DNA of 64,000 bases from Tetrahymena thermophila SB210 (taxonomy: Eukaryota > Ciliophora > Oligohymenophorea > Hymenostomatida > Tetrahymenidae), in assembly GCF_000189635.1 (NCBI RefSeq), contig NW_002476481.1, positions 682,001 to 746,000 on the forward strand, written 5' to 3'. The position numbers were made by a program, and so were the translations under genes. The notes beneath the pieces were generated by a model, which saw nothing but the letters and a program-made list of their open reading frames with translations, had not been told where the DNA came from and did no database searches. Of the stretch, positions 26,510 through 39,475 are shown in pieces. Position 1 is the first letter of the stretch; each line of letters opens with the position of its first letter.

Positions 26510-27920
26510 TCAAATGTTTTATTGATTGCTTGTTTATTTTAATTAGTTTTCATCATTTCCATTCATTTCTCCTGATACCTAAAATAGTTGCTGCATAAAT
26601 CTCTTTTTTTTATCTTCGAAAGAAAGCTATATATATATATATATATATATGTAAAATACATAAAATAAGTTTTGAAATATTTTTATTTTTTAATTAAATA
26701 CTTTTTTATCTGAAGCTATATTTGAAAGCTGTTTATGAATCTTTTCATGAACACTATTGTATTCGGCGAACTTATTGAAATATTTTAAATTAATCATTAT
26801 TATATATGTTATTTTTTTAATTTCTTTTTTATAGGTTTTAATTTTTATTTTTTTTGTGTGTTTTTTAGCTAATTTTCATTCAGAAATTAATAATATTTAA
26901 TAAATATTTTACTCTTAGGCTTGTTTTTGCATCATTTTCAAATATATTTTAAACGGAAGAGTTCACGGAAGTAACTACATTCTTTACAAATGTTTCAATA
27001 TCATTTGTGAATCTAATTTTAAAGAATAAATTTTCAACGAATTTAATTCAAAAGATGAAATTTATAATTTTGTTAGAAAAGGGTTTACGCTAAAGCTGCT
27101 GATTAATTATAAGAATCTGTAATTTAATAGTATTGTATGTCAAGAAATATATTTTTTATTTCATTGATCAATGTATATACTAAATGAGTGCTTCCATATT
27201 TCCATTCTTTAAAAAGTTTCTATTTATAAAAAATTAAATAAATGATGTATACGTCTGTGTGTGATATGCGAGTGTTCAATTTTTCATTCAAACATTCAAA
27301 AATCTTTTTTTAGATTTTGGTTTATTTTTTAAATTTTTAATAATTTTGCTTTTTGAATAAGAAGTGCACTGCTTTTAATTTATTTTTTTAGTTAGTTTGT
27401 ATGTTAGTAAAAAAAACATAGATTAATTACCTTTAAGTCAAGCTTTCCTGTTTCATAATCAATTAATGGATGATAAATCTGCTATTTAAATGTAATTTAA
27501 GGTGGCTCAAGTGGAAAGGTTTAAGGAAATGTCATTTCAAACTTAAATTTCCCATTTTTATACAAACCATTTCTTACAAATATGATACCATGCCACACTA
27601 ATTTATTATTTGAAATTCAATTTAATAACTTGCTTGCTTTTGATAATTTTAATACCATTTATATCATCGAACTATGGAACTAGATACGTTCCTATGTGCG
27701 TTCCATAGGTTTAGACTAGCTTACTGTTTTGTATGCAAGATAAAAAAGAAACTATTATAATTTAGTACATATTTTGAAAATAATAATTCATATACTATTC
27801 AAAGAGGATTGTGTGATTTCGCAATTAGGTGTTTGTGATAGCATCAGTAAGTGAAGGGGAAAGATGCATCAAAATGTCATTCAAATTTTTTTAAAGACTG
27901 TCAGATGAACTAAGATCCAT
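26510..27920 (-). CDS. FTS/AKTIP-like inactive ubiquitin E2 variant
   Basis: Seven exons: 27920-27769, 27723-27656, 27597-27431, 27219-27089, 27012-26913, 26770-26702, 26626-26510, every phase consistent, giving 267 aa. The E2-type (UBC) fold is visible as GTYLVPQFDDINVWHGIIF, VRNGLYKNGKFKFEMTFP, FPLEPPQITF and IYHPLIDYETGKLDLK. At the place where active E2s have HPN and then the catalytic Cys, it reads HPLIDYETGKLDLK, with no Cys. That is the hallmark of FTS/AKTIP. The downstream helices (FKEWKYGSTHLVYTLINEIK, AALAFTNDIETFVKNVV) also match the FTS pattern. In animals and fungi FTS binds Hook and FHIP proteins to link early endosomes or other cargo to dynein. Introns are 45-210 bp, and one contains an (AT)n run at about 26630-26650. 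It is slightly shorter than human AKTIP (292 aa). Confidence 0.85.
26627..26652. repeat. (AT)n microsatellite in an intron
   Basis: About eleven AT dinucleotides lie next to the 3' splice site of the last intron of the FTS/AKTIP-like gene. The run reads as the TA-rich tract just before the AG acceptor on the minus strand. Confidence 0.85.
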
Positions 27921-30900
27921 AGAAATATTCAAAAAAGCGTTTTGTTAAAGAAAAAAATGTAATAATCAAAATAAATGTGCGTATTTTGAATTAAATTGAA
28001 ATTTGTGGAAGTAATAACAAATATTTATATTAATTAATACTAATTAAAAAGCAAAAAATAATTTAATATATTATTAAACCAACCATAACAACTTTCAGTA
28101 ATCAGATAATAGTGTTTATATAATTATTATCATTAATATTATTCTAAGTATAGAAACACTATTTTTTAGATATGAATAAAATTAAAAAAAGATATTTTTA
28201 TGTTGAAATATCTAAAATTAGCTAGTTTTAAACATAATTTTTTTCTATTATTGTTGGAATAAATTTTAAATATGCTTTAAAAAGTGTATTTTAGTGATTC
28301 TTAGTAATCTTTGTTAAATTCTATTTAGTTTAAGATATCTTATATAGAAAATTTCTTCAATAAATATAAGACAAAATCATTTAAATAAAATTAGAACTAA
28401 TCATAAGAATTTGATCTGAAATAAAAAAATAATTTTATGTGGATTTTTTTCATGAAATATATTTTTTAAATAATCAATTTTATTTATTGCTAATTTTATA
28501 TTAAAAATTCTTTTTAATTTTTTAGGTTTTGTTTTTAAATTAAATTTACTTTAATTAATTTTTAAATAATCTTCTAAATAATTTAAATGATGTAGATTTT
28601 TTTAAAATTTTATCTTTTTTTTATTATTAAAAAGAATTTTATTTAATATTTAAATGAATTGTAAATATGAGTGAATAACTTGTAGCAAATAATCCTAATA
28701 TAATTGCCAAATTTACAATTTAATTGTTTAGATTATAAAATAGCTGTTTTAAAATAAAAATAGCCAGAGTTTATTAAATATTTGTGAATTCAAACAACTA
28801 ATCAAAAAATATGATTAAAAGCAGTATAATGGTACAAAGAAATGTTTAATTCAGCTCTTTTGAGTAATCATTTTATGCTAATTATTTTTTATCTGATATT
28901 ATTTTTTTAAAAGTTTTATCAAAAAAATGAAGGGGTTTTCATAGTGTTTATAATATAAAATACTGGTGAAATTAACTAATCATTTGTTATTTACTGGTTG
29001 AAATTACATTTTTGTAATTAAGCTCATTTAAATATAATAAGAGCTCCTACTTTCAAATGGTTATAATTTTTATAAGTTTTACTTAAATGCTGATAGCATA
29101 TTTACAGAAATACTTTATTAATTTAAAGAAACGATAATGCATTAAGGTTTAACTAAACTTAGGGAGTAACCCTTAAAAAACAATAGAAAAATATACAGGC
29201 TGAATAATATTCACTTCCATATTTATATTAAAGGAATTGTAACATTCAAAATGTAATCTTATAAAAAAATAAAATTAATTAATTAATCAATATTAATTTT
29301 ATGAAGACTAAAATAAAAAATACTAAGCTTTTTCCCTTTTGAAAGGATTTTCTTTGTCATTTAAATTACTATTTATAAATATCACGTATCTATCTATCTA
29401 ACTCTTTGAAATTCTTATCCAATAAATTCAAATTCAAATTAAATACAGTCCAGCTTTGACCATATCATTTTCGAATATGTCTAAAAATAATTTTGTAGAT
29501 TTTGAATAGACATGAAAAACATGTGTTAAGTAAGAAATTTCATTTTAGATGAAAAATTAAAATTAGAAACTAGAAGATATAAACGTATTATTAAAAGAAA
29601 CATAGTGTGCTTGTTTTCTAAGTAAGAAAAATATAAATAGAATAGGGGTGAGGGTCTAACTATTTGACTTTCTGTCTTTATAAATTTTATTTATTTTTTA
29701 ATAATTTAATAGAGTTTTAGTTAATTTTATGATTTGGTTTACAACTGAATTTTTAATTATTTGTCTGTTCTACACCTCCAAGTACCATCTTATTTTAAGA
29801 TATTTTCTACAACCAAGATACTTGGCTCCTTATAGTCTGCGTAGTTATTCCATATTATTCTTGAAAATTAGTAAGATATTTTTTCTATGTGGTTTTTAAA
29901 TAAACAGTGTTTATGTAAGCTAATTTAATGCTTGTTATTTTTGTGTTGATTTAAAAATAATATTAAATACAGGCCTTATTACCTTACGTGGTAATTTCAT
30001 GCATCGATCGATCAATCAATCAAACAAACTAAATTAAATATATTTAGTTTTAATTTTTAATTTTGCAAGTATTTCTCCTCAGTTACCATTTAACTTATCT
30101 ACTTTCTTCAGTTAATTATGCTCCAATTTATGTTACTCTTTTCAAATGTTTAAAAACGTTTAAGATATTTTGTTCATCATTAAGGTTGAAAGCAAATAAA
30201 TATTTATATTTGCCAGAAAATGTTTCAGATCAGAGAGCTTTAAAGAAAATATGAAGGAAATTCATGCCAAATATATCTTTAGTTCATCATCTATAACTGC
30301 TATATTTTTCTGTGATGAGATTGAAACTTGCTTTTTAGTAATTTGAGATAACCAAAGCATCAACAAAAGTGAGAGCTGCTATGAATGTTTGTGTGATAAC
30401 TGGTTTCATTTTTTGAATCAGAAGTCATCAGAAACATAGAGAAAAATAAGATTAAAGCAAAGGAACTTTTATAATTATCCAAAGAATGATCTAATGAGAG
30501 GATAAACAAAATAAGAAAAAGGGAGTACTTCATAGGATCAATTGACTATCTAAAAATCTAGAGAGATTTTATTCTATTTATTATCTAGTAACCGTGCTGC
30601 ATTCTAGGTTAAAAAAATATATTATTCACCTTATAAAAATTACTTCGTCAGTGAAGTCGTCTTATCAAATAAAATTTAAATAAATATTTGGTTATATGAC
30701 ACCTTATAGCGATACTAAGCGTTATGTAATACATCGAGCAGTAATAATAGGAAATAGATTTAGAATGAAACAGCAGTGATAGGCCAATTCAAAATAAATG
30801 TATTCGATGAAGGCTTGAAGAGTCGCAATAAAATTTGGAAATTTCTTAATCTTAAATTTATGAGAAAAGTAAATTTAAAGAATTTTACGTGAATAACTTA

Positions 30901-33900
30901 AGCAAAAAATGAAGAGGAAAATCTTTGCAATGGCTATTTATAAATCGGAAAGAGATGGCTCAAATAGAATAATGAGTTAGTAAAGGGATGCTAGTAATAT
31001 TTTGAAGTAAGTTAATAAGTTACTTCTAATTAAATATGATAAACTAAAAACTACATTTGTGTGGTGAAGAAGAGCTTACTTTTTACAGAATACAGAGTTT
31101 CTGAGAAAAAAGAGTGGTGGTAATTATTCCAAAAACTTAAAGCGAAATAAATGTAATCTTTTAAATTTATAATCTTATTAAGCAATGTTTTTTTGCAAAT
31201 TTTCACTTAAGCAAATACGAGCTGCAGGTTTAAGTGAGTATTTGGGGCTGTTCAAATATAGAGCTTAAAGAAAGTATCATTCAAAGAGGAGTAAAAAGAT
31301 TTAGATGTTTGAAAAATAAAATAAAAAAGTGTAAGGAGTAATCAATGTTTCGTTATGTGATTTTATATTTTAACTAGAAAGAATAAGTGCAAATCTATCT
31401 ATTTCAAAATTTTTTAATGCATCAGGCAAAGAGACAGCACTAATTTCTAGCTGAATCTATTTTCAAAAGGCACAATCTGCCTCTTAGAATACTCGTTTTA
31501 ATCTTAAAACACGATTTTCTTATTGCACTCCAAGTTTTTCTATTACAAGCAAAGCTTAATCTTTATTTGGATTTTCTGTATAATTTTATTCTTCACTGCA
31601 TCTTAAATTTCTTTTTATTATTTATTTGTTTATTTGTTGTGGCAGAGAGATAGACAGACTGAGAGACAGAAAGAGAGCAACTTTTGTGCAATTGTGGAAA
31701 AAAAAACCAAAAGATAAAAAGAATATAAGAGTGATAAATATAAAAAAATTATACAACTTTACTGTAGTTTCTTTAATAGGCTTGGAATGATTGTTCATTC
31801 GTATTTAATCAAGTATTTTTTTAATTATCAATTGCTATAAAATTGTACGAATAAAACAATTCTATACTCTTACTACATAATTAAGCCTTTTTACTTAATG
31901 CATGTGTGTTTATCTGTCTATAACATTCAAAACTACTTTTTATTGTGTTTATGCTCTCACATTCCTCCTCATTATAAAATTGTACATGCAGAAGTAAATC
32001 TCAGCTATATTGTTAGTATTTGGATTTGTGAGAACTCTCCTCATATTATAGACACAAGTTTAAATAAAATAAATATTATTTATATTCTCTAAATAGCTAA
32101 GAAACAAGAAAAAACATATTAATGCATTTAAATCTCCTAGAATATATTTCCGAAAATCAACTAAAAGCAAAGTAGCATCAACAAAAGCTGTAAGTTAACA
32201 ACTCATCACTTAATAGTCAACTAAATACGTTTCTCAAGTAAATCCTTCTTGCTGGGGAGGGGAAAAAAACATTGAGTATTATTATCAAAGTAATCTAGAT
32301 TAGTGTCAAATTATTTATGATCTTAAGTGAAAAGGCTTGGGATTGTTGACTAAAGAAATGGAAAGAGAGATAGATGAAATGTAATTGCGAATTATCGATT
32401 GAGACAATTAGAGGAACGAGTAGGTAGAAATGTGATTGATATATTTATAAGAATATAATATGAAATTAGCTATTTAGTAATTAAATTATTGATATATTGT
32501 ATGAAGAAATTTTCAAATATTTATTTATTTATTGAATGAAGAAGCGAGTGAAAGATGAGATGGGTAAAAGTGAGATAGAAAGATTAAAGTAATAAGATCG
32601 CTTCAGAAATTTATAAATAATTTAAAAAAATAATAATTAATTGATTTTAAACGCAAATAAAATCAAAGAAAAAGAAAAAAAATAAGCAAAGTAAAAGAGA
32701 TTCTGATAGAAACAGATTATCGACTAAAATATTAAATAACAACACATTCATTTACTGATAAAATAGTATCATCTCCAATCCTCTAAAGTAACTTAATCAA
32801 AACATAATTTCTATAATTCTCAATAACAAAACTGCTCTTGGTCCTTCTCACACAAGAATTGGACGGATAAATCTTGTATAAAATATAAGGATCTGCCCCC
32901 TAGCTAAGTTGGAACCCACTAATAAATATACAAATAACTAATCATTATATTTAAATATCCAACTAGCTATTATTTATTTAATTCAAATACAAATTAAGTG
33001 AGTGAGTGAAAAAACAAATACAATGATATTATTTATTATTTATTTATTTATTAATTAATTGATTGATTTATTGATTTTTTCATCTACCTACCTACATACA
33101 TTGCATCATACATCACAAGCAACTAACTAAAATCATATATTCAATTCTTAAATAATTACTTTTTAACTTTAAACTAGAAGAAAGACACTTTTCTCTTCCA
33201 CTCATACAATAAATCAATAAATAAATAAATCAGTCATATCAAAACAACATAAATATTATAAGGAATTACTTAACTTATTTTTATAAAAACTGTATTGAAG
33301 AGATTTTTACTTACTCATTCAATTAAATACTAATTATACATAATTGACCAATCAGTTTTTTCAGAAATAAGACAATAAATATTACTACTTCCTTTTACTG
33401 TTTCTTAATTTGTAAGCTAATGATCGATAATTTAGTTATAATTTATAGATTAAGACAATTAATTGAATTTAAATTTAATGCAATTCATAATTTTATCAAA
33501 TTAATACCATTTATTGACTTACAATTTTTATAGCTAATCTAATTGTTTATCATTTATTTTAAACAATATCTAATAGACCAATTAATTTGTGAACAACATA
33601 GACTCTAATCAAACTCTCCTTGTGACATATCCAAAATAGAAAGCTAAAAATCCCTCTTTAAAACACCTTAATTGAATCCTAAAGTAGCAAACAAGTATGA
33701 TAAATCATAATTTAAGCTAAATACAGTAGCTTTATAACCTGCAACAGTAACAAGCAGGAGCGGGGGGTGGTCAGACAGTAGGAGGCTTGAGCTCATATTT
33801 GCAATACCCCAACGCCATGTAAACAATAAATAATCCCTCTCAATAATTTAAATTTGAATTTAATGTGACAAATATCACGAGCTAAAATCCTTCTTAACCA

Positions 33901-36520
33901 TAGACTTAACTCGCTGCAAACATCAATACTTCCATTCCCTATACTGCGTAATACAATAAATAAATAAACTAACATAATCATTAACATTTAAGCAATCTAA
34001 AACCAAATTTAACACTTTTTTTACAATTCTACTGGTTTTTTAAGCAAAGTTTGGGTCTAAATTCAGCCAAATTCAAGCAGTGATTCTGCAATCTGAACTC
34101 CAGCTAACTTTTTTTAACTGAAAAACATATAAATATGGGTCTCCAATCTAATTTTTAAGAGTTTTTTTACTCTTTATGAGTATTTGTTAGAGAAAAGATA
34201 AAGTAAATTTAATAGTAAAGATAAGCAAAAATTAAAAATAAACCTAAATTAATTTAAATATATGGTTTTGCTAAGAAATTATAAAAAATGCAGTCAAATA
34301 TTATTTACAATTTTATTACAAATTTAAGAACAAACATTTAAGTTCTAGGCTTTTCCTTTAATTTTAATTTATTAGCACTTTTCAAATATCAAAAATACAA
34401 AAACTTATTCAACTGAAATAACTACTAATACATAAATGTTTGAATAATTACAATTAATAGAATGAAATTAATTACCTGATTACTCGCTTATGCTGATTTA
34501 ATTATTTTTAAAAAGGTGTTTAAATTTTTGACGTTTTCAAAACGCAAACTACTTTAACAAAAAAAAAAGGATTTCGTATTGAAATTTGCTCAATTTAAGA
34601 GAATTTATTTTACATGAATCTAACTTACTTAAATTTTATTATTATAATCGCTTCGTGTCTTGATAAAGAAAACATTATATCCTCAAAATAAATCAAATTC
34701 AAGTATTTTTATTGGGAAAATTGAAATTAAAATAATAAGCGATTCTACCTGAATATAAGATTTATATTGAAACGCAAAGTGTTCAATTTATTTATATTTT
34801 TATAGAATAATTTATGATGCTATCTGCTGATATAGAATATAAATGATTTAAAACGGAGTATTTTTTGTGCTCTCATTTAAATAAATAAAAAAATGAAGAA
34901 CTTTTCCTGTTTTCATAAAATAATAAGCAAGATAAATAAAGAAAACTTATATCAAGCATCTATATAAAATATTAAAAATTTTTAAACAAAAAATAAAAAT
35001 CTATTAACTTTATTGAAAAATGAGGTATGCTTTCTAATAATTCATCACTCCTAACAATTAAATAAATTTAAAAAAAGCTATATAAAATCTCTTAATAATA
35101 ACTTTAGAGAGTAAATAAATTTAAATTGATTCTTTATCTTTTACCTTTCACATAATCAAATTTTTCTTTTATTATTTACTATATTAGTAAGTAAATGCTT
35201 GTTTACACTCTTTTAGTAGGATCTGAGATAAAAATTTTTATGAGAGAAGACTTAAATTTTTCATAATTCCAGCTTGATTTGTCTCTCTCTCTCTTTTTTA
35301 TTCCCACTATAGCATAGTTTATTTGTCCCCACATACTTTCTTACAGTTTTAGAAAAAACTTACATATTTTGCAAATAAAATAACTCCTAGGATAAAGAGC
35401 AAAAGTGAGTATAACATTTGATTATTATACATTTTTATACCACTACGATAAATATAATGTGTTAACTTGATCTTCGTTGCCAAATAAATAATAAGAAAAA
35501 ATAAAAAATGCAGCCAGACTGAGAGACATTTAACCAGTAAATAGAAAATAGGAAGTTTTAATAATTGATTATATTTTACAATTTTAAAAATAATAAGTTA
35601 ATGGTGCAAAAAAGCTTTATAAAAGCAAACAATGATGACGCTCTAACTATATCAGATTAGAAGAATCAAAATATTTCTTCACAATGCTTATTCATTGAAT
35701 TTGCTTTGCACTATTTTAATTTATATTGAATCAATAGATTTTTATAGAGGATTAATACTTTTAAAAATTTGTCTATTTTTTAAAAATTACAATAATTATT
35801 TATTGGAATAGTAAATCGTTTAGATTCATTCAGCAGCTTAAAAATTCTCAAAGCAACTTAGAGTAAAAGAAATATTCGTTTTTTTGAATCCAAAACAAAA
35901 AAATGTTAGTTTTACACAATAAATCAAGCTCTAATCCCAGCTAATAAGTTGATATGATATATTTAGATTTAAACTAATAGGATCGCTTACTTAATATTTG
36001 AATTGAGTATTTAAAGTCAAAAACTTTAAAACGCTCTCTCTCTCTTTGCACAAAAATTGTTAGATGGATGAATGTACTTGCTCTCAAAAATTATAAAAAA
36101 TCTATAATTTTAATATTTATTTTTTTTAAATTTTTAATTCAAGAAATAAGAAAAAGCTAAATAAATTTAATTAATTTTTTAATGAAATTTCAAAGATAAA
36201 AAAATTCATATCAGATTTTTTTCTATTTACATTTAAATTTTATAGATACAAATTTTTTTGCTTGATAAGTCTTTGATTTTTAAAAAGTGTCTCAGAAAAT
36301 AGAACCGATATTATTAAAACTCAATAAACTTTATAAAAAAAGCCATCATCAATATAAATTTTTCATGTTTCCCACCAGCCTTATTGCTAAAATTTACGTT
36401 TTTCAACTAAGATAAAGGATTATCTTAAATTAAAAGAATCAACCCAAATAATCAAACACAATATTTTAATTCTGACATTTATATAATAATTTTTTATGTT
36501 AATTATATAGAAGTACTACA
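27921..36520. other. 8.6-kb stretch without a convincing gene
   Basis: This is the longest gene-free part of the window. Most is very AT-rich. About 29640-32400 is noticeably less AT-rich and has several open frames on both strands (for example 30421-30890, +), but none has domain character and TGA-free runs of this size are expected by chance. Short GC-richer patches at about 32830-32920 and 33738-33816 could be structured RNAs. AATA/AAAT and GATA simple repeats are scattered. Nothing else is recognised. Confidence 0.5.
33738..33816. other. GC-rich, possibly structured islet
   Basis: In otherwise AT-rich DNA this patch contains CCTGC (33738) pairing with GCAGG (33754) across an 11-base loop, then GCGGGGGG (from 33760) that could pair with CCCC-AA-CGC (33807-33815). 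The pairing is suggestive of a small non-coding RNA, but no family is recognised and no promoter was identified. Confidence 0.25.
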
Positions 36521-39475
36521 ATGTTCAATATGCCTACATTCTCATAGAGTTATGTTGATCCCTCTTCAATGTTCACTTAAATGCAAATGCCTTCATAATA
36601 CTTAGTTACTCCTATGAATGTCTCTTTACCACTATAATAACAATAATAATAGCTCCAGTAACAATAATTATTTTAGTAGTAATACCAAAATTCTTTGGCC
36701 ACACCTAATGGAATTACAGCTGTGAATCCCAGTTCCACTTTATAATATTCAGGTATATCACCTGCAACAACTTAGTATATGAATGCTTATGGGTTCAATT
36801 TACCTGCATCACAAACTGCTTAATTGTAATTACTAAACCAATAAAATTAATAAGCATAGCAATAGCAGTAAGCTTAGCAACAATAAACACAAGCTTTCAA
36901 CTAACTATTTAATAAACAGTAGTAGTAAATGAGTTAATTTGGTATGACTCAAGCTACACCTGCTGCCTAATCTTAAATGAATGGATTTCCTTATGCAAAC
37001 AATGGATAAACTTCAAATGCATCTCAACTTCTAATGCAAAATCCAACCCAATTAAATTAAGTTAATTTTAGTTAAATAAATGGAAATAATTTAATTACTG
37101 ATCAATATAATATGACTTAAGGCTTGAACTCTCTTTAAAATAACAACAACAATAACAATAATAACATTATGACATAGCTTGGAATCAACAACTAATAAAT
37201 TTAAGCCACGCCTTAAATGTTAACCAATGCCTAAACAGCAGCAGCTATGGTAAACTACTAAAACCGCTTGCAACAAATAGAGTAAAATAATAACTTGAAT
37301 ATGATTTAATAGGATTTAAAATAAAATTTGATGAATGCTAATCTTCAAGCTAAGCAAATTTCTAATGACAGTTCTAGTAACCCTTAAGCAATACTCTAAT
37401 AACAATAATAGTTTTAATAACATATTTAACTCTAACGTTAGTAACTGCTTAATTAAAACGTTGTTGATGTTAGCAGTGAAGATAACCAATGTTCAAATTA
37501 ATTAAACATCACACCTAATAATGTAAATCAATAAAAGAATAATGAAGCAACTTTCAATAGACTACTTAAAAATCAGAAAAAAGAAAATGTAAACGCAGCA
37601 GATTCTGCAAATATCTAAGAAAATAATTTTAAAGCTAACCGCTCTTAACCTAACGAAATAGTGATAGATGATGAGTCAAATCATATGACAGATGAAAATA
37701 TGCAAAAATAGTAGGATTACTTCAAACAACTGATTACTGAATAGGCATAATAATAAAGAATCCAACAATCTAACTCTAAGAAACAAAACTTAATTGAGTT
37801 AAAAATTAGAAAAAATGATTTGCAAAATTTGAATAGTAATTCAAATAGTTAGTAATTTACCTAATCTAACAGTAAATAGCTAAGCTAGTTCAACAACAAA
37901 AATAAATCTACTAACAGCAGTAAATATAATCCAATGAGAGTAGAAAGAGAAAACTCTAGTTAAAGCAGTTAAAATATTTCTTTACTGAAATAATCTAAGA
38001 GAATTTCTAAAGAAAAGTAAACTTCATCAAATAATCTAGAAAATAACTTAACAAAAAATAGCATCAATACAACAAATACCAATAATATCACCTAATTGAA
38101 GCTTGTTCCTGTTAAATAATCAGAATTTTTAGAATAGGAAACTCTTAAAAATAAAGCTATCAAGCAGTAATACGAGCTTTTCAGATAGGAATCTTCTTAG
38201 TCTCAAGGAAGAAGTACAAATAACACATACCAAAATGGCAACCACGTGTAATCATAATACTCAAAGCTTTCTAAAAAAGACTAAAATTTAGATGAGGAAT
38301 ACAGTGATGAGATTAGAAACCAAAAGATGGTCAGACAATCAAAAAGAATTTAAGATAAATCAAAGAATGTAAATAAGATTTATAAACGAATTAATTCATA
38401 TTTTAATTATTTATTAAATATCAAAAATCTATAGGATGATAGCAATGGTAACTCTAACCAAGAAATGATCTTAAATAATTCTCCTTAAACCACTCCTTAG
38501 GTTAATATGTCTTCTTAAAATTAACAATCATCAAATCAGCAATAGAGCTCGAAAGAAGGAACAAGCAACTAGCTAGATGAAAAGAAATCTAACAAGACTA
38601 AAAAAGAAATTCCTTTACCTTTAATTTGCAAGAAGTGCTCCAACAAGTGCACAAAAGGGGTAAAATATTAATTAATTTCAAATAACAATTAAATCTTATT
38701 GAAGCAATAAAAATTGACATAATATTTTTTTTAAATAGTAATTCCTAAGTGAGAAACAAATATGCAGAAAATGCGATGCAATTTTGGCGTAAAAAATTTA
38801 CTTTAAATATTATAAACATCATTTTAAATTTTGAAAATTAAAAATAGACGTGAGAAGAAGGAAGCTCAAGCACCACCTAAAGCTTTTAATGTTAACGATT
38901 TCTGGGCTTTGAAGCTACAAAAAAATAAAATATCAATTGGTCATCAGTACTAAGCTGATGTTCCTCCTTATTAACTTCATGAAACAAGTAATTTATATCA
39001 AATTTTTAAAAAATGCAACAATTAAAATTTTCTTATACAAATTAGCTTATAGAGAATTAAACAAAGATATGCTAATAAACAGAACTGAACATTTCTAAAC
39101 TATCATGAACAACAGAGTTTACCAAGGATCTATTGACAGTCCTAAGTGTAAATTTAATAATTTTAATAAATTTGTAAGTAACAATTCAAATCAAATTAGA
39201 CACCATAATTTATGAAAAAATTTGCAAGCAAATTGACAAATTCACTTTTTCTGACATGAATATGCTCTTGCAGAGATACAGTTTTAATTTGGATGAAGTT
39301 CTAGATAAATTAAATATGAAAGACGAAAATCTTGCCGAAATCATTAGATGTAAATAAATCTTATTCTTAATTATTTCAAATTAAATGATTTCTAATTTAA
39401 AATAAAGAATTATCTAATTACAAGAGCAACACAAGAATGACTAGACAATAAATGCAGAAAAAATTCTAATATTGA
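36521..39475 (+). CDS. Q/N-rich nuclear-type protein with CxxC zinc finger and ELM2-like motif
   Basis: Six exons: 36521-38659, 38739-38788, 38848-38987, 39046-39147, 39200-39349, 39408-39475, with matching phases, giving 882 aa. The first 700 residues are low-complexity Q/N/S with interrupted Gln runs and a few charged stretches. All recognisable structure is in the small 3' exons. A zinc-finger-like element has C703-x2-C706 and C722-x2-C725 with an extra C710. It is followed by NDFWALKLQKNKISIGHQYQ, whose ISIGHQYQADVPPY (758-771) resembles the start of ELM2 domains (consensus IRVG..YQA.IP) of histone-deacetylase co-repressors such as MTA, MIER and RERE. A helical C-terminus (about 812-882) follows. 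No SANT domain is visible. By analogy it may be a chromatin co-repressor component, but ELM2 assignment rests on one short motif. The five introns are 52-79 bp. Confidence 0.75.

Noticed and set aside
30421-30893. Plus-strand TGA-free run of about 155 codons, with a stretch faintly like an Sm/LSm protein (INIWLYD, VFDE)
   Set aside because: The resemblance is a few residues with no Sm1/Sm2 layout, and a TGA-free run of this length is expected by chance in AT-rich DNA.
31898-32092. Plus-strand 64-aa frame
   Set aside because: No domain, no splice context and random-looking composition.
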